A stretch of 64,000 nucleotides of DNA from Rugamonas brunnea (GCF_014042345.1 NZ_JACEZT010000014.1:91835-155834); one strand, 5' to 3'; shown: positions 8,484 through 17,591, numbered from the stretch's first letter. Program-made: numbers and translations. Notes: generated from the sequence alone by a model not told the origin.

Positions 8484-10094
8484 TCAAGCCAGCGGATGAA
8501 ACGATTCCGCCTGCGCCATCGGCCAGTACATGCCGAACACGGGCGGCAGGCGTGACAGTTGGGCCGGGTCCAGCAGCTGGCCCGGGTCCAGGTAGGGCAG
8601 CAGCGCCGACGCCAGCTTGACCTGGTTGGGCGAGATGCGCCGCACCAGATGGTACGGCTTCAGTTGGGACGGGTGTGTGAGCCCGGCCGCCGCCACCAGC
8701 CCGGCCAGCGCCTTCAAGGTGTTCTGGTGGAAGTTGGCCACGCGCTGGGTCTTGTCCGGCACCACCAGCGCGCGCTGGCGCAACTTGTCCTGGGTGGCCA
8801 CGCCCGTCGGGCAGCGGTCCGTGTGGCAGTGCTGCGACTGGATGCAGCCCAGCGCGAACATGAAGCCGCGCGCCGAGTTGCACCAGTCCGCGCCCAGGGC
8901 CAGCAGGCGCGCGATGTCGAACGCCGTGATCACCTTGCCCGACGCGCCGACCTTGATCCGCTCGCGCAGGTTGGCGCCCACCAGCGTGTTATGCACCAGC
9001 AGCAGCGCTTCCTGCAGCGGCGTGCCCACGTGGTCCGTGAATTCCACCGGCGCCGCCCCGGTGCCGCCTTCGCTGCCGTCGACGACAATGAAGTCGGGCG
9101 TGATGCCGGTGGCCAGCATGGCCTTGACGATGCCGAAGAATTCCCACGGGTGGCCGATGGACAGCTTGAATCCGGTCGGCTTGCCGCCCGATAGATTGCG
9201 CAGGCGGTCGATGAAGGCCAGCATTTCCAGCGGCGTGGAGAAGGCCGAATGGCTGGCCGGCGAGACGCAATCCTCGCCCTGCGGCACGCCGCGCGTGGTG
9301 GCGATTTCGATCGTCACCTTGGCGCCGGGCAGCACGCCGCCGTGGCCCGGCTTGGCACCCTGCGACAATTTGAGTTCGATCATCTTCACTTGTTCGGTGC
9401 AGGCGTTGGCCACGAAGCGCTCCTCCGAGAAGGTGCCGTCGGCGTTGCGGCAGCCGAAATAGCCGGAGCCGATCTCCCACACCAGGTCGCCCCCGTGCAT
9501 GCGGTGGTAGGGGCTGATGCTGCCTTCGCCCGTGTCGTGCATGAAGTGGCCGATGCGCGCGCCGCCGTTCAGGGCCTGGATGGCGTTGGCCGACAGCGCG
9601 CCGAAACTCATGGCCGAGATGTTGAACACGCTGGCCGAGTAGGGTTGGGCGCGCGGGCAGTCCGGGTGGTTGCCGATCTCGATGCGGAAATCGTGGTGGG
9701 CCTCTGGCGCGGGCGCGATCGAATGGTTGATCCACTCGTAGCCGTCCTGGTAGACGTCGAGCTGGGTGCCGAACGGGCGCTTGTCCGTTTCCACCTTGGC
9801 GCGCTGGTAGACGATGCTGCGCTGGTTGCGCGAGAACGGCGCCGCTTGCGTGTCGTCCTCCAGGAAGTACTGGCGGATCTCGGGCCGGATCGCTTCGAGC
9901 AGGAAGCGCAGGTGGGCCAGGATCGGGTAGTTGCGGCGCAGCGCGCGCCGGGTCTGCAGCAGGTCGGCCACGCCCACCGCCACCAGCGCGGCGGCCGTGA
10001 GCGGCAGCCACGGACTGGCGCCCATCAGCAGCGACAGCAGCAGCGTGGCGATGGCGAGCTGGAAGGCGAGGTAACGCAGGGTCAGGAACTTCAT
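8484..10094 (-). CDS. FMN-binding glutamate synthase family protein, membrane-anchored
   Basis: The protein of about 536 residues has two N-terminal hydrophobic helices (about residues 5-45) and a large domain like the FMN/Fe-S synthase domain of glutamate synthase. Visible motifs are SFGALSANAI, GEGSISPYHR, KPGHGGVLPG, VDGSEGGTGAAP and the cysteine set CIQSQHCHTDRCPTGVA, which fits a [3Fe-4S] cluster. No glutaminase domain is present, so it is not a complete GltB. The start at 10094 was chosen for its GGAG site, giving a translation that opens directly with the first helix. A longer form from 10151 is possible. The substrate is unknown. Confidence 0.85.
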   Translation of the reverse strand: MKFLTLRYLAFQLAIATLLLSLLMGASPWLPLTAAALVAVGVADLLQTRRALRRNYPILAHLRFLLEAIRPEIRQYFLEDDTQAAPFSRNQRSIVYQRAKVETDKRPFGTQLDVYQDGYEWINHSIAPAPEAHHDFRIEIGNHPDCPRAQPYSASVFNISAMSFGALSANAIQALNGGARIGHFMHDTGEGSISPYHRMHGGDLVWEIGSGYFGCRNADGTFSEERFVANACTEQVKMIELKLSQGAKPGHGGVLPGAKVTIEIATTRGVPQGEDCVSPASHSAFSTPLEMLAFIDRLRNLSGGKPTGFKLSIGHPWEFFGIVKAMLATGITPDFIVVDGSEGGTGAAPVEFTDHVGTPLQEALLLVHNTLVGANLRERIKVGASGKVITAFDIARLLALGADWCNSARGFMFALGCIQSQHCHTDRCPTGVATQDKLRQRALVVPDKTQRVANFHQNTLKALAGLVAAAGLTHPSQLKPYHLVRRISPNQVKLASALLPYLDPGQLLDPAQLSRLPPVFGMYWPMAQAESFHPLA

Positions 10095-10274
10095 GGGCGC
10101 TCCGGTGCGAGTGACGATGGTGGCGGGGGCTGGCATGTGGGTGACAGTCATGGCGAGCCGCCGTCAGGGAGTGTACTGCTTTTTCCGCGTAGCAAACTAT
10201 CGGCGGCGCGATGGCGGCAACAGTGTTAAGCTGGCAAGGCCGGCAGGCCCGCCCAACCTTGAACAGGAAACGCC

Positions 10275-10946
10275 ATGATCGTCGTCCACCACCTCAACAA
10301 CTCCCGTTCGCAGCGCGTCCTGTGGCTGCTCGAAGAACTGGGCCTGGAATACGAGATCGTGCGCTACCAGCGCGACCCCAAGACCATGCTGGCGCCGCCG
10401 GCGCTGCGCGCCATCCACCCGCTGGGCAAGTCGCCCGTGATCACGGACGGCGACGTGACGGTGGCCGAATCGGGCGCCATCGTCGAATACCTGGTCGAGC
10501 GCTACGGCAACGGCATGCTGGTGCCGCCGCCCGGCACGGCGGAAAAGCGGCGCTGGACGTATTTCATGCATTACGCGGAGGGCTCGGCCATGACGCCGCT
10601 GCTGATGAAGCTCGTGTTCGACCGGGTCGAATCGGGGCCGGCGCCGTTCTTCGTCAAGCCGGTGGCGCGCGCCATCGCGCACAAGGTCAAGTCCATGTAC
10701 ATCCAGCCGCAGATCGAGCAGCATCTCGACTATCTGGAGGCGGAGCTGAGCCAGCACCTGTGGTTCGCCGGCGAGCAGTTCAGCGCGGCCGATATCCAGA
10801 TGAGTTTTCCGCTGGAGGCGGCCGCCGCCCGCGCCGGGCTCGATGGCCGCCGGCCCCATTTGCGCGCCTTCCTCGACCGCATCCACGCGCGTCCCGCGTT
10901 CCAGCGCGCGCTGGAGCGCGGCGGGCCGTACGAGCTGCTGAAATAA
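10275..10946 (+). CDS. Glutathione S-transferase
   Basis: The 223-residue cytosolic GST has the thioredoxin-fold N domain with HHLNNSRSQRVLWLLEELGLEYE, the cis-Pro region HPLGKSPVI and the glutathione-binding VAESGAIVEYL. The helical C domain ends in RPAFQRALERGGPY. It starts after an AGGAAA site and is divergent from the FMN protein, with 180 bases between the two starts. The physiological substrate is not predictable. Confidence 0.9.
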   Translation: MIVVHHLNNSRSQRVLWLLEELGLEYEIVRYQRDPKTMLAPPALRAIHPLGKSPVITDGDVTVAESGAIVEYLVERYGNGMLVPPPGTAEKRRWTYFMHYAEGSAMTPLLMKLVFDRVESGPAPFFVKPVARAIAHKVKSMYIQPQIEQHLDYLEAELSQHLWFAGEQFSAADIQMSFPLEAAAARAGLDGRRPHLRAFLDRIHARPAFQRALERGGPYELLK

Positions 10947-11016
10947 GGGGAAACGGCCCGGCGGCGCCGTGCCCTTGCGGTAGAATGCGCGCTTGAATCA
11001 GCCAGTATAAAACCTC

Positions 11017-11793
11017 ATGAGCCGACTCCTCGCCATCGATGGCCTCAACATCGTGCGCCGCGTCTACGAAGCGAGCCCCGAACCGGATTCGCCCGAGAAG
11101 GCCGATCTCGCGCTGCGCCATGCGCTGTCCTCGTTCCGCAAACTGATCACCGAACATGAACCGAGCCATGTGCTGCCGGCCTTCGACTTCGGCGGCCCCA
11201 CCTGGCGCCACGCGCTGTACGCCGGCTACCGCGCCGGGCGGGCGCCCATGCCGGCCGAACTGCGCGCCGCGCTGCCGGCGTTCTACGCGCAACTGGAAGG
11301 CTGGGGCTTGCGCGTGGTCTCGCTGCCCGAGGTGGAGGCGGACGATGTGATCGGCACCGTGGTGCTGCGCTGGCTGGGCGAGGGCCGCGGCGAGGCGACC
11401 GTGGCCACCACCGACAAGGACCTGCATCCATTGATCGCCAACGGCGCGCGCGTGTGGGACCACTTCAAGGGCGAATGGCACGACCACGCCTGGGTCGAGC
11501 GCAAATGGGGCGTGCCGCCCGAGCAGTTGCCGGACCTGCTGGCGCTGATGGGCGACGCCACCGATTCCATCCCTGGCGTGTCCAAGGTGGGGGCCAAGAC
11601 CGCGGCCCGACTGTTGCGTACATACGGCAATCTGGACGCCATCATGGCCGGCGCCGGCATTCTGAAGGACACGCTGGGCGAAACCCTACGAAAAGAGCGC
11701 GAAATGTTGTATCTTTCCCGACAACTGGTGCAATTAAAAACGGACGTGCGGGTCGGCGTGAGCTGGAACATGCTGGCCTGGGATCGGCATTAG
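11017..11793 (+). CDS. xni: 5'-3' exonuclease / flap endonuclease, Xni-like
   Basis: The 258-residue protein is a stand-alone 5' nuclease of the PIN/H3TH superfamily, matching Xni (ExoIX) in length (about 250). Metal-binding acidic motifs appear in order: AIDGLN near residue 7, EVEADDVIGT, TTDKDL and GDATDSIPGVSKVGAKTA, the last forming the helix-three-turn-helix DNA grip. It probably trims flaps during replication or repair. No polymerase domain follows. Confidence 0.88.
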   Translation: MSRLLAIDGLNIVRRVYEASPEPDSPEKADLALRHALSSFRKLITEHEPSHVLPAFDFGGPTWRHALYAGYRAGRAPMPAELRAALPAFYAQLEGWGLRVVSLPEVEADDVIGTVVLRWLGEGRGEATVATTDKDLHPLIANGARVWDHFKGEWHDHAWVERKWGVPPEQLPDLLALMGDATDSIPGVSKVGAKTAARLLRTYGNLDAIMAGAGILKDTLGETLRKEREMLYLSRQLVQLKTDVRVGVSWNMLAWDRH

Positions 11794-11826
11794 GAAGCCG
11801 GCGGCGTTCACGAGAAAGGTTTTACG

Positions 11827-12297
11827 ATGTTAAAGGCAGTCATTATCGACAGCAGCGCCGTGGCCCGCGGCCTGCTCAACACCGTCCTGCTCGACGGTGG
11901 CTACGACGTGGTGGGACAGAGCCACACCTGCGCCAGCGGCATGGCGCTGTTGCTCAAGCACCAGCCCCACATCGTCTGCATCGCGCGCGAGCAGATCGAA
12001 GCCGACACCGGCGTGGTGCGCGAGATCAAGGGCAGCTGGCCCAAGACGCTGATCTTCATGGTGTCGAGCGAATTCGACGCCGCCACCATCCAGGCCGCCC
12101 ATGCGATGGGCGTGAACGGTTTCATCGTCAAGCCGTTCAAGGCCGACACGGTGCTCAACACCATCCGCAACACGGTGATCGCCATGGTCAAGCGCCAGCG
12201 CGCGGCGATGGCGGCCCAGCAGGCGGCCGCCGCGCCGGCCGATGGCGGCCAGCCCGGCGACGGTGCTGCCGGCGACGCGTCAGGCGCTGAAGTCTGA
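11827..12297 (+). CDS. Stand-alone pseudo-receiver (CheY-like) protein without phospho-acceptor Asp
   Basis: The 156-residue protein has a CheY-like receiver fold (residues 1-125) and a Gln/Ala-rich tail of about 30 residues. Switch residues remain (Ser80 in MVSS, Lys102 in VKPF). The acidic pocket is reduced to Asp8-Ser9, and the position of the phospho-acceptor Asp after strand 3 (PHIVCIA) is Ala53. It therefore cannot be phosphorylated in the usual way and may act as a protein-interaction module. No kinase gene is adjacent. Its 3' end overlaps that of mnmA by 18 bases on the opposite strand. Confidence 0.8.
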   Translation: MLKAVIIDSSAVARGLLNTVLLDGGYDVVGQSHTCASGMALLLKHQPHIVCIAREQIEADTGVVREIKGSWPKTLIFMVSSEFDAATIQAAHAMGVNGFIVKPFKADTVLNTIRNTVIAMVKRQRAAMAAQQAAAAPADGGQPGDGAAGDASGAEV

Positions 12298-13386
12298 ACC
12301 GGCGATGATGCCGCCGCCCAGGCACACGTCGCCGTCGTACAGCACGGCCGACTGGCCGGGCGTGACGGCCCACTGGGCCTGCTCGAACTGCAGCGAGAAG
12401 TTGGCCTCGCCCTCCGGCGTGACGGTGCAGGCCACGTCGGCCTGGCGGTAGCGGGTCTTGGCCGACAGCGCGCGCGGCGCCGGCGGCGCGCCGGCGATCC
12501 AGCTGGCCTGGTCGGCGCGCAGCGTGGCCGACAGCAGCCACGGATGGTCGTGGCCCTGCACGATGTACAGCGTGTTGCTGGCGATGTCCTTGCGCGCCAC
12601 GTACCACGCGTCGCTGCTGCCGTCGTCGTTCTTGTACGCTTTCAGGCCGCCCACGCCGATGCCCTTGCGTTGGCCCAGCGTGTAGAAGCTCAGGCCCACG
12701 TGCTCGCCCACCACCTTGCCGTCCGGGGTCTTCATCGGGCCCGGCTTGTACGACAGGTAGCGGTTCAGGAATTCGCGGAACGGGCGCTCGCCGATGAAGC
12801 AGATGCCGGTCGAATCCTTCTTGGCCGCGTTGGGCAGGCCCAGTTTCTCGGCGATCTTGCGCACTTCCGTCTTGGGGATCTCGCCCAGCGGGAACAGGGT
12901 CTTGGACAATTGCGCCTGGTTGAGGCGGTGCAGGAAGTAGCTCTGGTCCTTGGTGTGGTCGAGCGCCTTCAGTAATTCGAATTGTGTTCCATTCTGGCGC
13001 ACGCGCGCATAGTGGCCGGTGGCGATCAGGTCCGCGCCCAGGTGCATGGCGTGGTCGAGGAAGGCCTTGAATTTGATCTCGGCGTTGCACAGCACGTCCG
13101 GGTTGGGGGTGCGGCCGGCCTGGTATTCGCGCAGGAAGTCGGCGAACACGCGGTCCTTGTATTCGGCCGCGAAGTTGACGGCCTCGATGTCGACCCCGAT
13201 CACGTCGGCCACGCTGGCCGCGTCGATCCAGTCCTGGCGCGTGGAGCAGTATTCGGAATCGTCGTCGTCTTCCCAGTTCTTCATGAACAGGCCCACCACC
13301 TCGTAGCCCTGCTCCTTGAGCATCCACGCCGCGACCGAGGAATCGACCCCGCCTGACATACCGATCACGACTTTTTTCTTGCTCAT
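12280..13386 (-). CDS. mnmA: tRNA-specific 2-thiouridylase MnmA
   Basis: MnmA of 368 residues forms 2-thiouridine at position 34 of Lys, Glu and Gln tRNAs. The ATP PP-loop GMSGGVDSSV is at residues 9-18, and both catalytic cysteines are visible in NPDVLCNAEIKF and STGICFIGERPF. The C-terminal beta-barrel domain ends in LGGGIIAGSDF. The start MSKKKVV was chosen over the longer frame because it fits the family. A Nudix hydrolase gene lies 31 bases upstream, a common pairing in this group. Confidence 0.96.
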   Translation of the reverse strand: MSKKKVVIGMSGGVDSSVAAWMLKEQGYEVVGLFMKNWEDDDDSEYCSTRQDWIDAASVADVIGVDIEAVNFAAEYKDRVFADFLREYQAGRTPNPDVLCNAEIKFKAFLDHAMHLGADLIATGHYARVRQNGTQFELLKALDHTKDQSYFLHRLNQAQLSKTLFPLGEIPKTEVRKIAEKLGLPNAAKKDSTGICFIGERPFREFLNRYLSYKPGPMKTPDGKVVGEHVGLSFYTLGQRKGIGVGGLKAYKNDDGSSDAWYVARKDIASNTLYIVQGHDHPWLLSATLRADQASWIAGAPPAPRALSAKTRYRQADVACTVTPEGEANFSLQFEQAQWAVTPGQSAVLYDGDVCLGGGIIAGSDFSA

Positions 13387-13417
13387 CTTACTTATTCCTA
13401 CAGATTCCGTTACTTTG

Positions 13418-13906
13418 TTAGTTTGATACCACTTCCTTGAACACGGAAGCGTGGGTGTGAAGCAGTTCCAGCGGCGCGCGCCGGCCCGCCAGGTATTCGT
13501 CCACGCACTGCAGCACCAGCGGGCTGCGGTGCTGGTCGCGGCAGGCGGCCAGTTCGTCGCGCGTGAGCCACATGGTGCGCAGGATGCCCTCGTCCAGCGG
13601 CCGCTCGTGGCGCTGTCCCGGCACACCGCAGAAGGTGAAGCGCAAATACGTCACTTCCTCGCCCGTGCGGCGCGAGGTGTAGCGCGACATGTACATGCCC
13701 ACCAGCGCCGTGGGCGTGAAGTCGTGCGCCGTCTCCTCCAGCGTCTCGCGGATCACGGCCTGTTCCAGCGACTCGTGCGGATCCAGGTGGCCGGCCGGCT
13801 GGTTGATGCGCACGCCCTCGCTGGTCTCTTCTTCGATCAGCAAGAACTTGCCATCCTGTTCGATGATGGCGGCGACAGTCACAGAGGGTTTCCAGATACG
13901 CGGCAT
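13418..13906 (-). CDS. nudJ: Nudix hydrolase (NudJ-like)
   Basis: The 162-residue protein contains a Nudix box starting at GHLDPHE and running through RETLEET (about residues 39-61), which binds the divalent metal and hydrolyses a nucleoside diphosphate linked to another group. The box ends EETA instead of the more usual EETG. NudJ-type enzymes next to mnmA act on thiamine diphosphate and nucleotides in enterobacteria. The exact substrate here is unknown. It starts the two-gene mnmA operon. Confidence 0.85.
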   Translation of the reverse strand: MPRIWKPSVTVAAIIEQDGKFLLIEEETSEGVRINQPAGHLDPHESLEQAVIRETLEETAHDFTPTALVGMYMSRYTSRRTGEEVTYLRFTFCGVPGQRHERPLDEGILRTMWLTRDELAACRDQHRSPLVLQCVDEYLAGRRAPLELLHTHASVFKEVVSN

Positions 13907-14278
13907 GGGTCATCCTTGAAAGAGCCGCCATTTTAGCCTGTTCTGGGGCAGCGGATATGACACCCGTATGACTTGTACACAGCTTGGCATTGAAATTGCT
14001 CAAACTTCGTGCCGGTTTGTTGCTATGCAGCAGAAATTTGTGGTCAGATAGTTGTTAATCCACGTCAATTCATTACAAATAGTAATAAATGTAGTGATAA
14101 TTGACCTATTTATTGATAAATGCTTACTAAGTATAGTGCGCCCAACGGCGCAGCCGTCCACCCCTCAATTAGTGGGACACCACTATCGAAGTGCCCGGAC
14201 AAATAGCGTTTTGCCACAACTTTCCGTGTTAGATTTCCGTCATCTAGTCAGTTTATCAATCCTTTGGAGGCAGTTTTT
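13907..14278. other. AT-rich intergenic region between nudJ and pntA
   Basis: This 372-base stretch is clearly lower in GC than the flanks, especially 14040-14135. It must hold the promoters of the divergent nudJ-mnmA and pnt operons. A TTGACC at 14101 and a TATAGT at 14132 are present but their 25-base spacing is too wide for a standard promoter. A TTTGGAGG ribosome-binding site for pntA lies at 14263-14270. I see no gene in it. Confidence 0.6.
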
Positions 14279-15391
14279 ATGAGAATAGGCATACCGGTCG
14301 AGACCCGGCCGGGCGAGACCCGCGTCGCGGCGACGCCCGAAACAGTCAAGAAGCTCGCAGCGAAACATCAGGTGGTGGTGCAGTCGGGCGCTGGTATGCC
14401 GGCCTCGGTGACGGATGACGCCTACGCGGCCGCCGGCGCCCAGATCGTCGGCATGGCCGAAGCCTACGCCGCCGACGTGGTGCTCAAGGTGCGCGCGCCG
14501 AACGCCGATGAACGCGGGCTGATGAAGGCCGGCACCGTGGTGATCGGCATGCTCAACCCGTTCGACAGCGCGAACATCGCCGCCATGGCCGCCGCCGGGC
14601 TGCAGGCGTTCGCGCTGGAAGCGGTGCCCCGCATCACCCGCGCCCAGTCGATGGACGTGCTGTCGTCGCAGGCCAACATCGCCGGCTACAAGGCTGTGAT
14701 GATGGCCGCCAACACCTACCAGCGCTTCATGCCCATGCTGATGACGGCCGCCGGCACTGTGAAGGCGGCCCGCGTGCTGATCATGGGCGTGGGCGTGGCC
14801 GGTCTGCAGGCCATCGCCACGGCCAAGCGCCTGGGCGCCGTGATCGAGGCGTCCGACGTGCGGCCGCCCGTCAAGGAGCAGGTCGAGTCGCTGGGCGCCA
14901 AGTTCATCGATGTGCCCTTCCTGACCGAGGAGGAAAAGGAAATCGCCAAGGGCGTGGGCGGTTATGCCCGTCCCATGCCGGCCGACTGGATGCGCCGCCA
15001 GGCGGAACTGGTGCATGAGCGGGCCAAGCTGGCCGACATCATCATCACCACGGCACTGATCCCCGGCCGTCCCGCGCCGACTCTGATTTCCGAGGAAACC
15101 GTGAAGGCCATGAAGCCCGGCTCCGTGATCGTCGACCTGGCCGTCTCGCAAGGCGGCAACTGCCCGCTGTCCGAACTGGGCAAGACGGTGGTCAAGCACG
15201 GCGTCTACATCGTGGGCGAGCCGGACCTGGCCACGCTGGTGGCGGCCGACGCCTCGGCCTTGTACGCGCGCAACGTGCTCGACTTCCTCAAGCTGATCAT
15301 CGACAAGGAAGACAAGCTCGTGATCGACCGCGAGGACGAGATCATCAAGGCCACCCTGGTGTGCGCCGGCGGCGACGTGCTGCGCAAATAA
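14279..15391 (+). CDS. pntAA: NAD(P) transhydrogenase subunit alpha part 1
   Basis: The 370-residue soluble NAD(H)-binding domain (dI) of the proton-translocating transhydrogenase couples the proton gradient to NADPH formation. Features are the N-terminal MRIGIPVETRPGETRVAATP, the Rossmann motif MGVGVAGLQAIATAKRLGA and the mobile loop region around GYARPMP. The ATG at 14279 follows a TTTGGAGG site by eight bases. It is encoded separately from the membrane part, as in three-subunit enzymes of alpha- and betaproteobacteria. Confidence 0.95.
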   Translation: MRIGIPVETRPGETRVAATPETVKKLAAKHQVVVQSGAGMPASVTDDAYAAAGAQIVGMAEAYAADVVLKVRAPNADERGLMKAGTVVIGMLNPFDSANIAAMAAAGLQAFALEAVPRITRAQSMDVLSSQANIAGYKAVMMAANTYQRFMPMLMTAAGTVKAARVLIMGVGVAGLQAIATAKRLGAVIEASDVRPPVKEQVESLGAKFIDVPFLTEEEKEIAKGVGGYARPMPADWMRRQAELVHERAKLADIIITTALIPGRPAPTLISEETVKAMKPGSVIVDLAVSQGGNCPLSELGKTVVKHGVYIVGEPDLATLVAADASALYARNVLDFLKLIIDKEDKLVIDREDEIIKATLVCAGGDVLRK

Positions 15392-15408
15392 CCGAACCTG
15401 GAGAAATC

Positions 15409-15753
15409 ATGGAAGTCAGTCATACCATCATCAATCTGATCATCTTCGTGCTGGCCATCTACGTCGGCTACCACGTTGTGTGGACCGTGACCCCGGCGCT
15501 GCATACGCCGCTGATGGCCGTCACCAACGCCGTCTCGGCCATCATCATCGTGGGCGCCATGCTGGCGGCCGCGCTCACCACCGGCCCCGTGGGCCAGATC
15601 GCCGGCACCGTGGCCGTGGCGCTGGCCGCCGTCAATGTGTTCGGCGGTTTCCTCGTCACCCAGCGCATGCTGGAGATGTTCAAGAAAAAAGAGCCTAAGG
15701 CGGCCGCACCCAAGCAGGCACCGCAAGGCATCGTGCAAGGGAGCCAAGCATGA
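15409..15753 (+). CDS. pntAB: NAD(P) transhydrogenase subunit alpha part 2
   Basis: The 114-residue membrane subunit supplies the helices of domain II contributed by the alpha chain. It has about three hydrophobic helices (INLIIFVLAIYVGYHVVW, AVSAIIIVGAMLAAAL, GTVAVALAAVNVFGGFLV) and the conserved PALHTPLMAVTNAVS loop, then a Lys/Ala tail. It follows pntAA by 17 bases and its stop overlaps the pntB start (ATGA). Confidence 0.95.
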   Translation: MEVSHTIINLIIFVLAIYVGYHVVWTVTPALHTPLMAVTNAVSAIIIVGAMLAAALTTGPVGQIAGTVAVALAAVNVFGGFLVTQRMLEMFKKKEPKAAAPKQAPQGIVQGSQA

Positions 15754-17207
15754 GTTTCATCACCATGAATCTGGTCACGATGATGTACCTGATCGCCTCG
15801 GTGTGCTTCATCCAGGCGCTCAAGGGCTTGTCCTCGCCGGCCACGGCGCGCACGGGTAACGCGTTCGGCATGTCGGGCATGGCAATCGCCGCCATCACCA
15901 CGCTGGCGCTGATCCTCAAGCTCAAGGCCGAAGTGGAGCAGGGCTCGATGGGCTTCGCGTTGGTGGCGCTGGGCGTGGTGGTCGGCGGCGGCATCGGCGC
16001 CACGCTGGCCAAAAAGGTCGAGATGACCAAGATGCCGGAACTGGTGGCGGCGATGCACTCGCTGATCGGCCTGGCCGCCGTCTGCATCGCGGTGGCCGCC
16101 GTGTCGGAACCGCACGCCTTCGGCATCGCCGCCGTGGGCGAGGCGCTGCCGTTCGGTAACCGCATCGAACTGTTCATCGGCACCTTCGTGGGCGCCATCA
16201 CCTTCTCGGGCTCCGTGATCGCGTTCGGCAAGCTGTCGGGCAAATACAAGTTCCGCCTGTTCCAGGGCGCGCCCGTGAACTTCGCGGGCCAGCACATGCT
16301 GAACCTGATCCTGGCCATCGTGATGGTGGGCCTGGGCCTGGTGTTCGTGACGGCCGGCGGCACGGAGCCGGCATGGCTGCCGTTCCTGGTCATGACGGCC
16401 ATCGCCTTCGTGCTCGGTGTGCTGATCATCATCCCGATCGGCGGCGCCGATATGCCGGTGGTGGTGTCGATGCTGAACTCGTACTCGGGCTGGGCCGCGG
16501 CCGGCATCGGCTTCTCGCTCAACAACGCGATGCTGATCATCGCCGGTTCGCTGGTCGGCTCCTCGGGCGCCATCCTGTCCTACATCATGTGCAAGGCCAT
16601 GAACCGCTCGTTCTTCAACGTGATCCTGGGCGGCTTCGGCGGCGACGCGGCCGAGAGCGGCCCGGCGGGCGCGAAGGAGCAGCGTCCCGTCAAATCCGGC
16701 TCGGCCGACGACGCGGCGTTCATCATGTCGAACGCGGAAACCGTCATCATCGTGCCCGGCTACGGCCTGGCCGTGGCGCGCGCCCAGCACTCGCTGAAGG
16801 AACTGGTGGAGAAGCTGACCCACAAGGGCGTAACCGTGAAGTACGCGATCCACCCGGTGGCGGGCCGTATGCCCGGCCACATGAACGTGCTGCTGGCCGA
16901 GGCGGAAGTGCCGTACGACCAGGTGTTCGAGATGGAAGATATCAACGGCGAATTCGGCCAGACCGATGTGGTGCTGGTGCTGGGCGCGAACGACGTGGTC
17001 AACCCGGCCGCCAAGGACCCCAAGTCGCCGATCGCCGGCATGCCGATCCTGGAGGCGTACAAGGCCAAGAGCATCATCGTCAACAAGCGTTCCATGGCGT
17101 CCGGCTATGCTGGCCTGGACAATGACCTGTTCTACCAGGCCAATACCATGATGGTGTTCGGCGATGCGAAGAAGGTCATCGAGGACATGGTGAAAGCGGT
17201 CGACTAA
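15750..17207 (+). CDS. pntB: NAD(P) transhydrogenase subunit beta
   Basis: PntB of 485 residues carries the rest of the proton channel (about nine helices, residues 1-270) and the NADP(H)-binding dIII domain. The latter shows VIIVPGYGLAVARAQ, HPVAGRMPGHMNVLLAEAEVPYD and LVLGANDVVNPAA, all hallmarks of this subunit. The complete pntAA-pntAB-pntB operon ends at a strong hairpin terminator. Confidence 0.97.
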   Translation: MSFITMNLVTMMYLIASVCFIQALKGLSSPATARTGNAFGMSGMAIAAITTLALILKLKAEVEQGSMGFALVALGVVVGGGIGATLAKKVEMTKMPELVAAMHSLIGLAAVCIAVAAVSEPHAFGIAAVGEALPFGNRIELFIGTFVGAITFSGSVIAFGKLSGKYKFRLFQGAPVNFAGQHMLNLILAIVMVGLGLVFVTAGGTEPAWLPFLVMTAIAFVLGVLIIIPIGGADMPVVVSMLNSYSGWAAAGIGFSLNNAMLIIAGSLVGSSGAILSYIMCKAMNRSFFNVILGGFGGDAAESGPAGAKEQRPVKSGSADDAAFIMSNAETVIIVPGYGLAVARAQHSLKELVEKLTHKGVTVKYAIHPVAGRMPGHMNVLLAEAEVPYDQVFEMEDINGEFGQTDVVLVLGANDVVNPAAKDPKSPIAGMPILEAYKAKSIIVNKRSMASGYAGLDNDLFYQANTMMVFGDAKKVIEDMVKAVD

Positions 17208-17227
17208 GCCGCATTGCCACTCCGCGA

Positions 17228-17263
17228 AAAACCGCACCAGCCTCACGGCGGTGCGGTTTTTTT
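17228..17263 (+). terminator. Bidirectional terminator after pntB
   Basis: The stem ACCGCACC (17231-17238) pairs with GGTGCGGT (17250-17257), with A residues before and seven T residues ending at 17263. The A/T flanks make it usable from both strands. It separates pntB from the convergent small gene at 17265. Confidence 0.88.
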
Positions 17264-17264
17264 A

Positions 17265-17591
17265 TCAGTGGCGCGCCACGCCGCCGTCGAGGTGCAGCAT
17301 GTGCTCGACGTGCACTTTGATCTGGCCCGTCAGGCCGGCGAACTCCTTGCGCAGGGCGCGCGCCGCCTCGTCGTCGATCCCTTCCACAATGATGCAGTGC
17401 TCGTAGCAGCCGGCCCGGCGCACGATCACCCATTTTTCGATGCGCGCCCCGGCGCGCTTCAATAGCGCTTCCAGCGCGCCGGCGACCGGTTCGCTGGTGC
17501 CCAGCAGGACGTGGAAGGTGTGCGTCAGGCGGAACTGGCTGCGCCAGGCGCTGATGTCGTCGGAGGGGGAGAAGGTTGGTTGCGTGGTCAT
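17265..17591 (-). CDS. Small hypothetical protein, possible ACT-like fold
   Basis: This 108-residue protein is not one I recognise. The pattern of predicted strands and helices (THTFHVLLG; PVAGALEALLKRAGA; KWVIVRRAGCYEHCIIVEGI; AARALRKEFAGL; IKVHVEHML) is beta-alpha-beta-beta-alpha-beta, as in ACT-type regulatory domains, and supports a soluble ligand-binding or dimeric role. The start was set at the ATG following a TTTGGAG site; 31 extra upstream codons are unlikely to be translated. It is monocistronic. Confidence 0.6.
   Translation of the reverse strand: MTTQPTFSPSDDISAWRSQFRLTHTFHVLLGTSEPVAGALEALLKRAGARIEKWVIVRRAGCYEHCIIVEGIDDEAARALRKEFAGLTGQIKVHVEHMLHLDGGVARH

Noticed and set aside
14101..14137. 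TTGACC ... TATAGT promoter for pntAA
   Set aside because: Spacing of 25 bases is too long for a sigma-70 promoter.
14052..14282. 76-codon frame in the AT-rich region before pntAA
   Set aside because: No ribosome-binding site, odd composition and it overlaps the pntAA start region.
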